The notes: generated from the sequence alone by a model not told the origin. A stretch of DNA of 64,000 nt from Cypionkella psychrotolerans (GCF_001294535.1 NZ_LGIC01000031.1:181438-245437), one strand, 5' to 3'; numbered from the stretch's first letter, positions 33,041 to 41,383 are shown. Translations and numbers: made by a program.

Positions 33041-34384
33041 TTACCCCAGATCAAAGAAGCGTTGCAGTTCGACATCGGGGACTTTCTTGCGGAATTGGTC
33101 GTATTGGCTTTGGCGGGTGGCAGAGAATGCCTCGACAAAGCGGGGGCCGAGCCAGTCTTTGGCGAAGGCCGAGTTGCGCAGGCGGGTGATGGCTTCGGGC
33201 ATCGAGCGGGCGAAATCGGGGCGCTCGCCGGTCAGGGTGTGGCCGTTGCCGATGACCTCGGGTTCGGGTTCGATCTGCTCGATGATGCCTGCAACCCCTG
33301 CGGCGATGGTGGCGGCGGCGGTAAGATAGGGGTTGGTATCGGCACCGGGCAGGCGGTTTTCGACGCGCAGGCTTCCGGCGTCATGGCCGACGACGCGGAA
33401 GCAGGTGGTGCGGTTCTCATAGCCCCAGGTCAAGCCGGGGGGCGCGAAGGTGCCGGGGGCGAAGCGGCGGTAGGAGTTGACGGTGGGCTGGCAGATCAGG
33501 GTCATGTCGCCGATGTAGCGCTGCAAGCCGCCGATGAAATGGCGGAAGGTTTGGGAGATGCCATTTTTCTCGCCGTCTTGGTAGAACAAGGGTTTGCCCG
33601 CGCGGTCTTTCAGCGAGATATGGACGTGGATCGACTGGCTGTCGGCGTCTTCTGTCCAGCGCGGCATGAAGGTGACGCAGCGGCCTTGGCGCATCGCCAG
33701 CGCGCGGATGAAGTTTTTCAAGAGCACCAGTTGGTCGGCAGGCTCCAGCCCTTCGCCAGCACCAATGCAAGCCTCCATGAAACCGCCACCGATTTCTTCG
33801 TGCATTTTGGCGAGGTCGATGCGGAGGGGGCCGCACATATCCGAGACCGCCTCATACCATTCTTGTTGGACGGTTTGATACAGGATCAGATCGTGGCTGG
33901 CGTGCATGGTCGCGGTTTTCAGGTTGCGATAGCCTTTGTCGCGGGCGGATTCGGGGGTTTCATTGAACAGGGTGTATTCCAGCTCCATGCCGTATTTCGG
34001 GGTGAAACCTGCGGCGCTCGCGCGGTCCAGCACCGATTTCAGGATCGAGCGTGGGCAAAGAGCGGCGGTGTCGCCGGAGTATTGCGTCAGCAGCAAAAGG
34101 TCGTGGCCGGGACGCGCCCAAGGGATGCGGCGGGCCGAGGTGGGGTCAACGATCAGCGGATCGTCGTGGAAATCCGAGGTGCCATCGGTGACGCCGGGCA
34201 TCTCTAACATCTGATCGGTGGGGTCCAGCGCCAGCTGCGCCGGGGCCATGCCCATGCCGGATTTCAGGATGCCCTTCAGGCTGCGGGTGGAGACCATTTG
34301 TCCGCGCAACAGACCGTTGGTATCGACAAGGGCGACGGTGGCGAAGCGGCTGTTTTCATCGTCAAGGAAGGCTTGCAGGCTCAT
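33041..34384 (-). CDS. Glutamine-synthetase-like amide ligase
   Basis: A 447-residue glutamine-synthetase-family protein. GMELEYTLFNE near 135 is the Glu-rich metal motif, FMPRWTEDADSQSIHVHISL near 245 and YRRFAPGTFAPPGLTWGYENRTTCFRV near 310 are conserved active-site segments, and RLPGADTNPYL lies near 350. The N-terminal beta-grasp is short, as in PuuA/GlnT-like enzymes rather than true GlnA. Members gamma-glutamylate amines, including anilines and polyamines. In this catabolic operon it probably activates or masks an amine. It overlaps the TetR gene by ATGA. Confidence 0.85.
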   Translation of the reverse strand: MSLQAFLDDENSRFATVALVDTNGLLRGQMVSTRSLKGILKSGMGMAPAQLALDPTDQMLEMPGVTDGTSDFHDDPLIVDPTSARRIPWARPGHDLLLLTQYSGDTAALCPRSILKSVLDRASAAGFTPKYGMELEYTLFNETPESARDKGYRNLKTATMHASHDLILYQTVQQEWYEAVSDMCGPLRIDLAKMHEEIGGGFMEACIGAGEGLEPADQLVLLKNFIRALAMRQGRCVTFMPRWTEDADSQSIHVHISLKDRAGKPLFYQDGEKNGISQTFRHFIGGLQRYIGDMTLICQPTVNSYRRFAPGTFAPPGLTWGYENRTTCFRVVGHDAGSLRVENRLPGADTNPYLTAAATIAAGVAGIIEQIEPEPEVIGNGHTLTGERPDFARSMPEAITRLRNSAFAKDWLGPRFVEAFSATRQSQYDQFRKKVPDVELQRFFDLG

Positions 34385-35040
34385 TTTGTCCCCGTGATGG
34401 TTTGAAGTTGGGCCAAGTCGCGGGCCGGATCGGTGGCATAGGCTTTCAGGAAAACCCGCAGGCCGTTGTGGATGTAGCGGGCAAGTTCTGCTCGCGTCGG
34501 GATGCGGTCAGGCAGGTGCAGGGCCTGGTTACGCGGGGCCGAAAGGATCAGGCCCCAGAGGTCTTCAGCGGCGAGTTCGGCATCGTCGAAGGTTAGTTTG
34601 CCTGCGTCGCGCTGGCGGGTCAGGTAGGTGATCATGCCAGCCAGAACGCGATCGGGGCCAGCGGCTTGGTAGGCGCGACCGATCTCGGGGAAGCGCTGCG
34701 CCTCACCGATGATCAGGCGGGCGAGCGAGAGGAATTCGGGGCGCATCACGGTGTCGGCGTAATGCCATGCGAAACTGTGGAGTTCTGCCACCATATCGGT
34801 GCCGGGGTGATCGAAGGCCAGCAACATGGTGTTGCGCTCGGCGAGCATGATCTCGGTGAAAAGCTGTTCTTTGGTGCCAAAGTATTGATAAAGCGTGGGT
34901 TTTGAGACGGCAGCTTTGAGGGCGATGGCATCCATCGAGGTGCCTGAATAGCCCTCGGCGGCAAAGACCGACAAAGCGGCGTCAAGGATGCGGCGTTGTT
35001 TGGCGAGGCGGTTGAGTTCGCGTTGCGGGATGGCTGTCAT
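34381..35040 (-). CDS. TetR-family regulator, AefR-like
   Basis: A 219-residue TetR protein. The HTH QRRILDAALSVFAAEGYSGTSMDAIALKAAVSKPTLYQYFGTKEQLF is at about 15-62, and the C-terminal domain resembles the AefR group. ATG 35040 overlaps the hydrolase stop by ATGA; the open frame continues upstream of it antisense-like through the hydrolase gene and is not coding. It sits inside the operon it presumably represses. A TetR-like near-palindrome ACTGATCGGT lies at 38741 upstream of the first gene. Confidence 0.88.
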   Translation of the reverse strand: MTAIPQRELNRLAKQRRILDAALSVFAAEGYSGTSMDAIALKAAVSKPTLYQYFGTKEQLFTEIMLAERNTMLLAFDHPGTDMVAELHSFAWHYADTVMRPEFLSLARLIIGEAQRFPEIGRAYQAAGPDRVLAGMITYLTRQRDAGKLTFDDAELAAEDLWGLILSAPRNQALHLPDRIPTRAELARYIHNGLRVFLKAYATDPARDLAQLQTITGTK

Positions 35041-36317
35041 GCGATCACCTTGCGGATGAATTGCAGCAGGGGGCGGTTGTAGGCGCTGAGTTGGGCGACG
35101 TTGCAGACATGGCCTGCGTCGGCGATCACTTCGAACCGCACGTCGGGGCGGGGGGCGGCGTCGGTGATGCGGCCTGCAACGGCGCGGATCTCTGACGGGG
35201 GTGCGAGGCGGTCGTGTTCGCCTGTCATCAACAGCACGGGCATGGTGAGTTTGGCGAAGTCGAAGCGTTCCAAAGGGTTGGTGAAGCAGCGCAGGGCATC
35301 GCGGTAGGTGGCGGCGGGGATGGCGGACATCGAGGCCAGCAGCTCGGCACGGATGGCATCGGAGGCGTTGGGGCCTGCGATGATGCCGACGACGGCGGGC
35401 GCAAAATCGGCGGGGGTTTGGCCTGCGTCGAGCGGGACTTCGCGGCTGACGCGGAAGGCTTCGCGTTCTTCGGGACCAGCTTCGGACATGCCGGTGCAGC
35501 CGCCGGAGAGCACAAGGCCCGCGAGTTTTTCGGGGTGGCGCATCGCGAAGCTGGTGGCGATCCAAGAGCCATAGGACAGGCCGCAGAGGATCAGTTTTTC
35601 GGCGTTGAATTCGGCCATGACGCGCAGGATGTCTTCGCAGTAGTCGTCGATGGTGGATTGGCGGAAGCCGAGGGTGCTGTCGCCGTAACCGCGCAGATCG
35701 AGGGCGGCGGCTTGGGCGAAATTGCCTGCGGCTTGCAGTTGTGCGGCCCAGTTGCTGCGCGCGCCGCCGATGCCGTGCAGGAACAGGATCAGCGGGCCGG
35801 GTTTGGCGGGCGTGTGGGTCAGCGCCAGTTGCGGGGTGCCGGGCAGGATGCGGGTTTCTAGCGGGGCGTTGGTGAGGGTTGGGTCTGGCTCGATGGGCTG
35901 AGGGGTAGCGGCAGAAAGCGCGGTGATGCCAGCCTCGAAGATCGGTTTGGTGCCGTTGGCGATCTCGGTGGCGCGGGCCGGGGGGGCCACGATTTCCGCG
36001 CTCCAATTGATCACAGAGCCGCCGGTGACAGGGGAAATCGTCAGGCGGGCGGTGTAGCGGTCGGCACCCCGGATGCCTTCAAGGTGGGTGTAGGCGAGGC
36101 TACGGTCGCTGTCAGAGCGGTAGATCAGTTGCTCGCGGTAGACGGTGTCTTCGCCGTGGGCGGTGAAGCGGCGGATTTCGGCACCGCTCTCGCTGCGCTC
36201 AGGCGTGATGGTGGCGAGGCCGGGGTGCCATGCGCCGCAGAAGTCGCGGGCTATGGCCCAGATGGCGTCGGGCGTGGCGCTGGTGCGGCCCATGACGTGG
36301 ACGGTTTCGCGGGTCAT
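35037..36317 (-). CDS. SRPBCC domain fused to alpha/beta hydrolase
   Basis: A 426-residue protein with two domains. Residues 1 to about 145 are a START/polyketide-cyclase (SRPBCC) fold (AIWAIARDFCGAWHPGL, YTARLTISPVTGGSVINWSAEI). Residues from about 165 are an alpha/beta hydrolase with oxyanion region LFLHGIGGARSNW, nucleophile elbow GLSYGS (Ser near 248), Asp in TGEHDRLAP and His in ADAGHVCNV. Such hydrolases deformylate or open ring-cleavage products (NicD, MhpC). The fusion suggests a ligand-binding module attached to the hydrolase. It follows the flavoenzyme gene by 1 nt. Confidence 0.85.
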   Translation of the reverse strand: MTRETVHVMGRTSATPDAIWAIARDFCGAWHPGLATITPERSESGAEIRRFTAHGEDTVYREQLIYRSDSDRSLAYTHLEGIRGADRYTARLTISPVTGGSVINWSAEIVAPPARATEIANGTKPIFEAGITALSAATPQPIEPDPTLTNAPLETRILPGTPQLALTHTPAKPGPLILFLHGIGGARSNWAAQLQAAGNFAQAAALDLRGYGDSTLGFRQSTIDDYCEDILRVMAEFNAEKLILCGLSYGSWIATSFAMRHPEKLAGLVLSGGCTGMSEAGPEEREAFRVSREVPLDAGQTPADFAPAVVGIIAGPNASDAIRAELLASMSAIPAATYRDALRCFTNPLERFDFAKLTMPVLLMTGEHDRLAPPSEIRAVAGRITDAAPRPDVRFEVIADAGHVCNVAQLSAYNRPLLQFIRKVIA

Positions 36318-36318
36318 G

Positions 36319-37626
36319 TCAGCGCAGTCCTTTCAGCGTGCCGCTGTCACCGCGCCAGAGCGAGGAACGTGCGCCGCCTTCGTCGCCGGGGGCTTTGTCG
36401 AGCTCATTGGTGTCATAGAGGGTAAGGACAGACAGATAATCCTCCATGATTTCCGATGTATAGGGCAGCATCAGCGCACCGCAGCGGCTGTCGCGATACA
36501 TGCGTTCCAAGGGCATGGATTTCAGCATCGACTGGCCGCCACAGGTGCGGATCGCAAGGGCGGCGATTTCCTGCACGCCTTCCATGACGTTGTATTGGGC
36601 GGCATACATCCGCAGCACTTGCGCCTTGGAAGGCATACCTTGCGCCTCCATAAACGCCTGCCACCACAGGGCGCGCATGTTCGCCAGACGGGCATACATG
36701 CGGCCCACCGCGATGCGTTTGGTGCCGAACATGCGGCGGTCGGCGGCGGGCTGGCCTTCGACCTCACCGCGCAAGTAAGCCACAGTGAAGTCATAGGCAC
36801 CTTGGGCGAGGCCCATGTAGGTGGGGGATAGGGTGGCCATCATATGCGGCCAATGCGGCAGGGTTTTGATGAACAATCCGCGCGGCATCATCAGATCTTC
36901 TTCCGAAACGAACACGTCTTTCAGCACCAGATCGCGGGAGTTGGTGCCGCGCATTCCCAGAGGATCCCATGTGCCCTGCACGGTCAGGCCTTTGGCCTCT
37001 TTCGGGACGACGAAGATCATGGTGTCTTCGTGGCGGGGTTCGATGCCGTCGAAATGTTCGGTGCAGACGATGGAGTAATAGTCGCAATAACCCGCAAGGC
37101 TGGCAAATTTCTTAAAGCCGTTGATCAGCCAGCCGCCATCCACCTTGCGGCAGTTGGTTTGGGCGGGTTTGCTGGTCCAGTTCTGGCCTGCTTCGGATAT
37201 AGGCTGCGAATAGATGCCCTGTTCGGCCACCGCGCGGCGGAATTGGCGTTCGCGCAAGGGGGCGAAGGCGGCGCGGTCTTCGTCGGTGAGGTTCGGCAGT
37301 TCATACATGAAGCGCGACCACATCATCGACGAGTTGTGCATGTTGAAGGTCAGGGCGGTGGCCCCGCAGTATTTGCCGATCTCGGCGCCGCACATGGCGT
37401 ATTCGCCTAAGGTGAAACCGTGGCCGCCGAATTCGGTGGGGACGGTGAGGGTCAGGAAGCCTTCGGCGGCGAGGTCTTTGTAGTTTTCCACTGGGAAACT
37501 GGCTTCCACGTCGATGCCCTTGGCGCGGGCGGCGAAGGTCGGGCCCATTTCGTTCAGGCGGTTCAGGACCGCTTGGACTTCGGGGCGGATGCGGGACAGG
37601 TCGTAGTAATCGGCAATCGTGCTCAT
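36319..37626 (-). CDS. Acyl-CoA dehydrogenase-type flavoenzyme
   Basis: A 435-residue acyl-CoA-dehydrogenase-fold protein. The N-terminal helical domain has LTLTVPTEFGGHGFTLGEYAMCGAEIG, the beta domain has WDPLGMRGTNSRDLVLKDVFV near 225, and the C-terminal helices have RTCGGQSMLKSMPLERMYRDSRCGALMLP near 370. The fold serves both true dehydrogenases and two-component flavin monooxygenases. No acyl-CoA genes are near, and two flavin reductases are, so a hydroxylase acting on an aromatic ring is likely. The SD GGAG lies 7 nt from the ATG. Confidence 0.8.
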   Translation of the reverse strand: MSTIADYYDLSRIRPEVQAVLNRLNEMGPTFAARAKGIDVEASFPVENYKDLAAEGFLTLTVPTEFGGHGFTLGEYAMCGAEIGKYCGATALTFNMHNSSMMWSRFMYELPNLTDEDRAAFAPLRERQFRRAVAEQGIYSQPISEAGQNWTSKPAQTNCRKVDGGWLINGFKKFASLAGYCDYYSIVCTEHFDGIEPRHEDTMIFVVPKEAKGLTVQGTWDPLGMRGTNSRDLVLKDVFVSEEDLMMPRGLFIKTLPHWPHMMATLSPTYMGLAQGAYDFTVAYLRGEVEGQPAADRRMFGTKRIAVGRMYARLANMRALWWQAFMEAQGMPSKAQVLRMYAAQYNVMEGVQEIAALAIRTCGGQSMLKSMPLERMYRDSRCGALMLPYTSEIMEDYLSVLTLYDTNELDKAPGDEGGARSSLWRGDSGTLKGLR

Positions 37627-37643
37627 GGTGTTCTCCGTTGCGC

Positions 37644-38696
37644 TTAAAGCGCCAGTTCGCCTTGAAGGATGCCCGCTTTGACGACGATGCGTCCGTCAAG
37701 GGCGATGGTGCAGTTGCGCATGGGCAGGTCGAAATGACCAAGCGTGTAGCGGCCGGCGTATTGGTTGGCACCGGTGGACCACAGGAACGAGCCTGCGAGG
37801 GCGCGGAATTCGACGGCCTGCATGTCGCGCTTGTCGTACATGGCGGCGCTGATCCAATGGGCGTGCGGGTTCATGCCCCAACCGACGTGGCTAAGGCCGT
37901 AAGCGTTCGGATCGTCCCACGCGGCCATGTATTCGCGGAAATGCAAGGCGTCGATACCGTCGCCCTTGATGTCGGTGACAAAATCATTCTCGATGGTGCA
38001 ATCGATGCGGCTGGTGAGGTAGGTTTTAAACGTCAGGTTCATATCGCCCACGTCCATCACGATCCGCCCGTTCACCGCGTTCTTGCCGGGGAAGGCGAGG
38101 CAGAGGCCACCCGGCCAATGCGCCACATCGCCGGGCTTGGTGCCAAAACCCGCCGTGCCGCCACAGGGCGCGTCGCGCAGGTTGATGGTCAGATCGGTGC
38201 CAGCGGCAGAGGTCACGCGCATCTCTGACGCTTCGCGCAGCATCTGGGTGCCGAGTTGCACCTTGGGGCCGTGTTCGGCGCGTGGTTCGGTGCGTTCCAG
38301 AATTTCGGGGTGTTCGTTGGTGATCACCAGCAGGCGGGTGCGACCTGCGGCTTCGATCTCGGGCCATTCGGGGGCGTGGATCAAGCCTTCAACGGTGCAA
38401 TCTACGATGACTTCGACACGTTTCAGGGCCTCGATCACCGCGCGGTTCTGCTGGATTGCCCAAGAGGTGCCGGTGGATTTGACCGGAACCGGGGCGTTCT
38501 GCGGCGGGGTCGGCATGGTGATGATGCAGAACTCGGCACCCAGATCGTAGGCGGCGAGTTCGCAAAGATGGATCAGCACCGGTCGGGATTGGGTTTCGGC
38601 GAGGATGGCAATGGGGGTGCCTTTGCCGATGCCATTCAATGCCAAAACGCGGCGGAAGGCGGCCAGCCATTTGCCCTCTATCCGTTCTTGCATCAT
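37644..38696 (-). CDS. 2,5-dihydroxypyridine 5,6-dioxygenase (NicX)-like protein
   Basis: A 350-residue protein resembling NicX/Hpo, an Fe(II) ring-cleavage dioxygenase with an aminopeptidase-T-like (M29) fold that turns 2,5-dihydroxypyridine into N-formylmaleamate. The C-terminal half is the clearest: DVGDMNLTFKTYL, REYMAAWDDPNAYGLSHVGWGMNPHAHW, FLWSTGANQYAG and HFDLPMRNCTI. These contain likely metal ligands, including the His residues of SHVGWG and HFDLP. Its length equals the family's. It is the first gene of the six-gene operon. Whether the substrate is a pyridine or another amino/hydroxy aromatic is not certain. Confidence 0.75.
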   Translation of the reverse strand: MMQERIEGKWLAAFRRVLALNGIGKGTPIAILAETQSRPVLIHLCELAAYDLGAEFCIITMPTPPQNAPVPVKSTGTSWAIQQNRAVIEALKRVEVIVDCTVEGLIHAPEWPEIEAAGRTRLLVITNEHPEILERTEPRAEHGPKVQLGTQMLREASEMRVTSAAGTDLTINLRDAPCGGTAGFGTKPGDVAHWPGGLCLAFPGKNAVNGRIVMDVGDMNLTFKTYLTSRIDCTIENDFVTDIKGDGIDALHFREYMAAWDDPNAYGLSHVGWGMNPHAHWISAAMYDKRDMQAVEFRALAGSFLWSTGANQYAGRYTLGHFDLPMRNCTIALDGRIVVKAGILQGELAL

Positions 38697-38725
38697 CGCG
38701 GCTTCCCCCTTGACCCACTGGATTT

Positions 38726-38768
38726 GAGTCTAATAATTTTACTGATCGGTTTAGTAATTATCAGACTC
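38726..38768. promoter_or_regulatory. Long inverted repeat enclosing TetR-like operator
   Basis: Arms GAGTCTAATAATT (38726-38738) and AATTATCAGACTC (38756-38768) match at 12 of 13 positions. The 17-bp interior holds ACTGATCGGT (38741-38750), a near-palindrome typical of TetR operators. It lies 30 bp upstream of the NicX-like gene start, so it probably covers the promoter of the 38696-32540 operon. Confidence 0.5.
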
Positions 38769-38781
38769 ATCTTTGTGTCAA

Positions 38782-38801
38782 CAAGATTTTCGAAAATCTT
38801 G
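38782..38801. promoter_or_regulatory. Perfect 20-bp palindrome, likely GntR operator
   Basis: CAAGATTTTCGAAAATCTTG is perfectly palindromic. Its core ATTTTCGAAAAT recurs at 42570-42581 upstream of the GntR gene and the gentisate-dioxygenase-like operon. Lying between the 38813 stop and the NicX-like promoter, it could alternatively act as an RNA hairpin, but the shared core favours protein binding. Confidence 0.6.
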
Positions 38802-38812
38802 CAGAACGCCGA

Positions 38813-39448
38813 TTATTTCAGGTTTTTCGCAGACCACTCGGCCCATTTCGGGCGGTCCAACTCGAAGGTGTCATGGCTGCGGACGTAGGTTGAGCCATAG
38901 CTGCGGGCGACGAGATTCAGGGCGGGGGTGTCGATATGCGCGCGTTCCGCGTTCAGGATGAAACGGTCGTCGATATGCGCCGCCAGCACGCGACCGATGA
39001 CGATGGTTTGATGCGGGCCAGTGACCACCGAGGACAGCATCCGACATTCAAACGCCACCGGGCTGGCAGCGATGCGCGGCGGGCGGATATGCACCGAAGC
39101 CTCAGTTTCTAGGCCCGCGAGGTTAAGTTCGTTCACCCCGGTTGGCGCATCGACCGAGGTGGTGTTCATCTGCTGCACCAGTGCCTCGGGCACCAGATTG
39201 ACCACAAATTCGCCCGTGGCGAGGATGTTCGCCGCCGTATCCTTGAAGCCGCGCGTAGGGTCGGCCATCAGGCCCAGCACGAGGGTCGGCGGGGCGGAGC
39301 CCATGACATTGAAAAAGCTGTAAGGGGCGGCGTTTAGCTTGCCGTCGTGGCTTTGCGTCACCACCCAAGCAATCGGGCGCGGCATCACGGTGGCGGCGAG
39401 CAGTTTGTAGGCAATGGGCTCGGCCACCTTATCCAAATCCCAGCGCAT
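38813..39448 (-). CDS. Flavin reductase-like split-barrel protein
   Basis: A 211-residue FMN-binding protein of the flavin reductase (DIM6/NTAB) family. Blocks are MPRPIAWVVTQSHDGKLNAAPYSFFNVMGSAPPTLVLGLM near 22-60 and DTAANILATGEFVVNLV near 70. It differs from the smaller HpaC-like reductase at 32540. It probably supplies reduced flavin or acts on a small aromatic. ATG 39448 overlaps the nitrilase stop by one base (TGATG). It ends the operon that starts at 42505. Confidence 0.85.
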   Translation of the reverse strand: MRWDLDKVAEPIAYKLLAATVMPRPIAWVVTQSHDGKLNAAPYSFFNVMGSAPPTLVLGLMADPTRGFKDTAANILATGEFVVNLVPEALVQQMNTTSVDAPTGVNELNLAGLETEASVHIRPPRIAASPVAFECRMLSSVVTGPHQTIVIGRVLAAHIDDRFILNAERAHIDTPALNLVARSYGSTYVRSHDTFELDRPKWAEWSAKNLK

Positions 39449-40371
39449 CAGATTTCCGTCACAGCACGTTTGGCGCGGGTATCGACGGCGAGTTCAAACA
39501 CATCGGGGCGGGCGTAGTGGCCTGTCACGTCGAAATCATATTTGGCGCGCATCACCTCGGTGGGGTCGATTTCGGCGTAAAGAATGGTCTCACCGCTGAA
39601 ATCCGGGCCAGCCAGCACCTTGCCCAAGGGGCCGATGATGGCAGAGCCGCCGCGCATCATCACCGTATCGGGGGCATCGCCCAGCGCACTTTCATGCTCG
39701 GGGCCGTAAGCGGCGCGGGTGATGTGCTGGCAGGCGGTCAGCACAAAGGTCCGGCCCTCCATCGCGATATGCTGCATGGTGGGCAGCCAAGTGTCACGGT
39801 CATCGGCGGTGGGGGCGCAGTAGAGGCTAACACCTTGATGATACATGTGCATCCTGAGTGCGGGCATGTAGTTTTCCCAGCAGATCACCGCGCCAATGGT
39901 GCCTAAATCGGTCTTGAAGGTCGGCAGGGTCGAGCCATCGCCAAAGCCCCAGATCAGCCGCTCGGCGGCGGTGGGCATCAGTTTGCGGTGCTTGCCGACA
40001 AGGCCTTTCGCGCCATCGAAATAGAGCGCGGTGCAGTAGAGTGTGGCCCCGTCGCGCTCGATGGCGCCGATGACGGCGAAGGTGTTGGTTTCAGCGGTGG
40101 CCTCGGCCAGCAGGGCGATTTCGGGGCCGTCAAGGTCGATGGCGGCGGCGTGGTAGCGCGCGAAGGCGGCGCGACCTTCGGGTTTGCGCATCCCTATCGG
40201 GGCACCGAAGCTGGCACCTTTCGGGTAGCCACCTAATAGCGCCTCGGGGAACACCACCAGTTTCGCGCCCTTGGCGGCGGCTTCGCGCAGGGCGGCGGCG
40301 GCTTTTTCAGCGGTGGCGAGCGGGTCGTTGGGCAGCGAGGCGATTTGGGCGACGGCGACGGTGAAAGTCAT
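39448..40371 (-). CDS. Nitrilase (carbon-nitrogen hydrolase)
   Basis: A 307-residue true-nitrilase-branch enzyme. Its triad is E43 (VFPEALLGGYPKG), K130 (KHRKLMPT) and C164 (VICWENYMP). The family blocks and length fit nitrilases that hydrolyse aromatic or aryl-aliphatic nitriles to acid and ammonia. Within the aromatic island it may convert a nitrile side chain before ring oxidation. A cytoplasmic homo-oligomer is expected. A repeat-rich 82-nt gap separates it from the FAH-family gene upstream. Confidence 0.88.
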   Translation of the reverse strand: MTFTVAVAQIASLPNDPLATAEKAAAALREAAAKGAKLVVFPEALLGGYPKGASFGAPIGMRKPEGRAAFARYHAAAIDLDGPEIALLAEATAETNTFAVIGAIERDGATLYCTALYFDGAKGLVGKHRKLMPTAAERLIWGFGDGSTLPTFKTDLGTIGAVICWENYMPALRMHMYHQGVSLYCAPTADDRDTWLPTMQHIAMEGRTFVLTACQHITRAAYGPEHESALGDAPDTVMMRGGSAIIGPLGKVLAGPDFSGETILYAEIDPTEVMRAKYDFDVTGHYARPDVFELAVDTRAKRAVTEI

Positions 40372-40397
40372 TTAGGCGTTCCTTTTGTGGCAGACCG

Positions 40398-40444
40398 CCG
40401 GGGGCCAGCCCCCGGACCCCCGGGATATTTGAGCACAGAGGATG
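40398..40444 (-). repeat. G+C-rich hairpin repeat of Rhodobacteraceae type
   Basis: CCGGGGGC (40398-40405) and GCCCCCGG (40408-40415) form a tight hairpin. It is followed by ACCCCCGGGATATTTGAGC and an AGAGGATGA-like end. I recognise this layout (GGGG hairpin, CGGGATATTT, purine-rich tail) as a dispersed intergenic repeat common in Rhodobacteraceae. It lies between two genes of one operon and may act as a partial terminator or RNA stabiliser. Confidence 0.6.
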
Positions 40445-40453
40445 ACCTAAGCG

Positions 40454-41374
40454 TTAGTCTGGGGTGGCGTTGACGATTGGGTGCCGGATGGTGCCAATGC
40501 CTTCAACCGTCGCCACAACCACATCACCGGGCCAGAGCCATTCTTGCGGGGTCCGCCCCGCGCCGACGCCCTCCGGGGTGCCCGAGGCGATGATGTCGCC
40601 CGGTTCCAGCGTGATGCCAGCGGAAATGTCGGCAATCAGCGTATCGACCTTGAACAGCATGTGGCGGGTGTTGGAGCGCTGCTTTTCGACGCCATTAACC
40701 GTGAGCCAGAGGTCCAGCGTTTGCGGGTCGGGGATATCATCGGCGGTGATGATGCAAGGGCCGAAAGGGGCGTAGGTGTCTTGGCCCTTGGAGAAAATCC
40801 ATTGCCCGGCGCGGCGGTTGTCGCGGGCCGAGATGTCGATCATCACCGAATAGCCGAAGACGTGATTCAACGCGTTTTCGCGGGTGACACGGCGGGCGGT
40901 GGTGCCGATGATCACGGCAAGTTCCACCTCCCAATCGAGTTGCTGGGTGATTTTGGCGTTGTGTTCGATGGCACAGCCGGGGCCGATGATGGTGGTGGGC
41001 GGTTTGGAAAAGATCACCGGCTGTTTCGGCAGGTCTTTCGAGGTGTCGAGGGATGCAGCACTTTCGGCGACATGTTCAACATAGTTCAGGCCGATGCCGA
41101 AGATGTTCTTGCGGGGACGCGGGATCGGGGCAAGCAGGGTGACATTGGCCAGATCGGTGGCAACGCCGGTGGTATAATCGCCCTCGGCGCCCTCAAGGCA
41201 GGCTTTCAGCGTTGCCAGACCGGGGCGGCCTGCGTCGATCAGGGCCAGCATGGAATCGGGCAGATCTTCGCCCATCATCGCGCCCAGGCGGGCCACATCG
41301 ACGACCAGATCGCCGTCCATAACGCCCAGCTTTGCTGCGGCCTCGACCGAGGCGCGGTAAGTTACCAGTTTCAT
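40454..41374 (-). CDS. Fumarylacetoacetate hydrolase (FAH)-family protein
   Basis: A 306-residue FAH-family enzyme. FGIGLNYVEHVAE near 92, PVIFSKPPTTIIGPG near 117 and DWEVELAVIIG near 147 (with the metal Glu residues) lead into the catalytic core, which ends with GDIIASGTPEGVGAGRTP near 258. Members include fumarylpyruvate hydrolase and maleylpyruvate-type enzymes acting after gentisate cleavage, which fits the gentisate-dioxygenase-like gene 9 nt upstream. Predicted role: hydrolysis of the ring-cleavage product. AAGGA precedes the ATG. Confidence 0.88.
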   Translation of the reverse strand: MKLVTYRASVEAAAKLGVMDGDLVVDVARLGAMMGEDLPDSMLALIDAGRPGLATLKACLEGAEGDYTTGVATDLANVTLLAPIPRPRKNIFGIGLNYVEHVAESAASLDTSKDLPKQPVIFSKPPTTIIGPGCAIEHNAKITQQLDWEVELAVIIGTTARRVTRENALNHVFGYSVMIDISARDNRRAGQWIFSKGQDTYAPFGPCIITADDIPDPQTLDLWLTVNGVEKQRSNTRHMLFKVDTLIADISAGITLEPGDIIASGTPEGVGAGRTPQEWLWPGDVVVATVEGIGTIRHPIVNATPD

Positions 41375-41383
41375 ATCTTGTCC

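Noticed and set aside
32711..34207. A 498-codon open frame on the plus strand across the flavin reductase and glutamine-synthetase-like genes
   Set aside because: It is antisense to two clear genes, has no ribosome site or recognisable domain, and is long only because high GC with C-rich third positions removes stop codons on the opposite strand.
35041..36006. An in-frame N-terminal extension of the TetR gene (total 541 codons)
   Set aside because: The extension is Arg/Pro-rich shadow of the hydrolase gene. The TetR domain begins at ATG 35040, which overlaps the hydrolase stop by ATGA.
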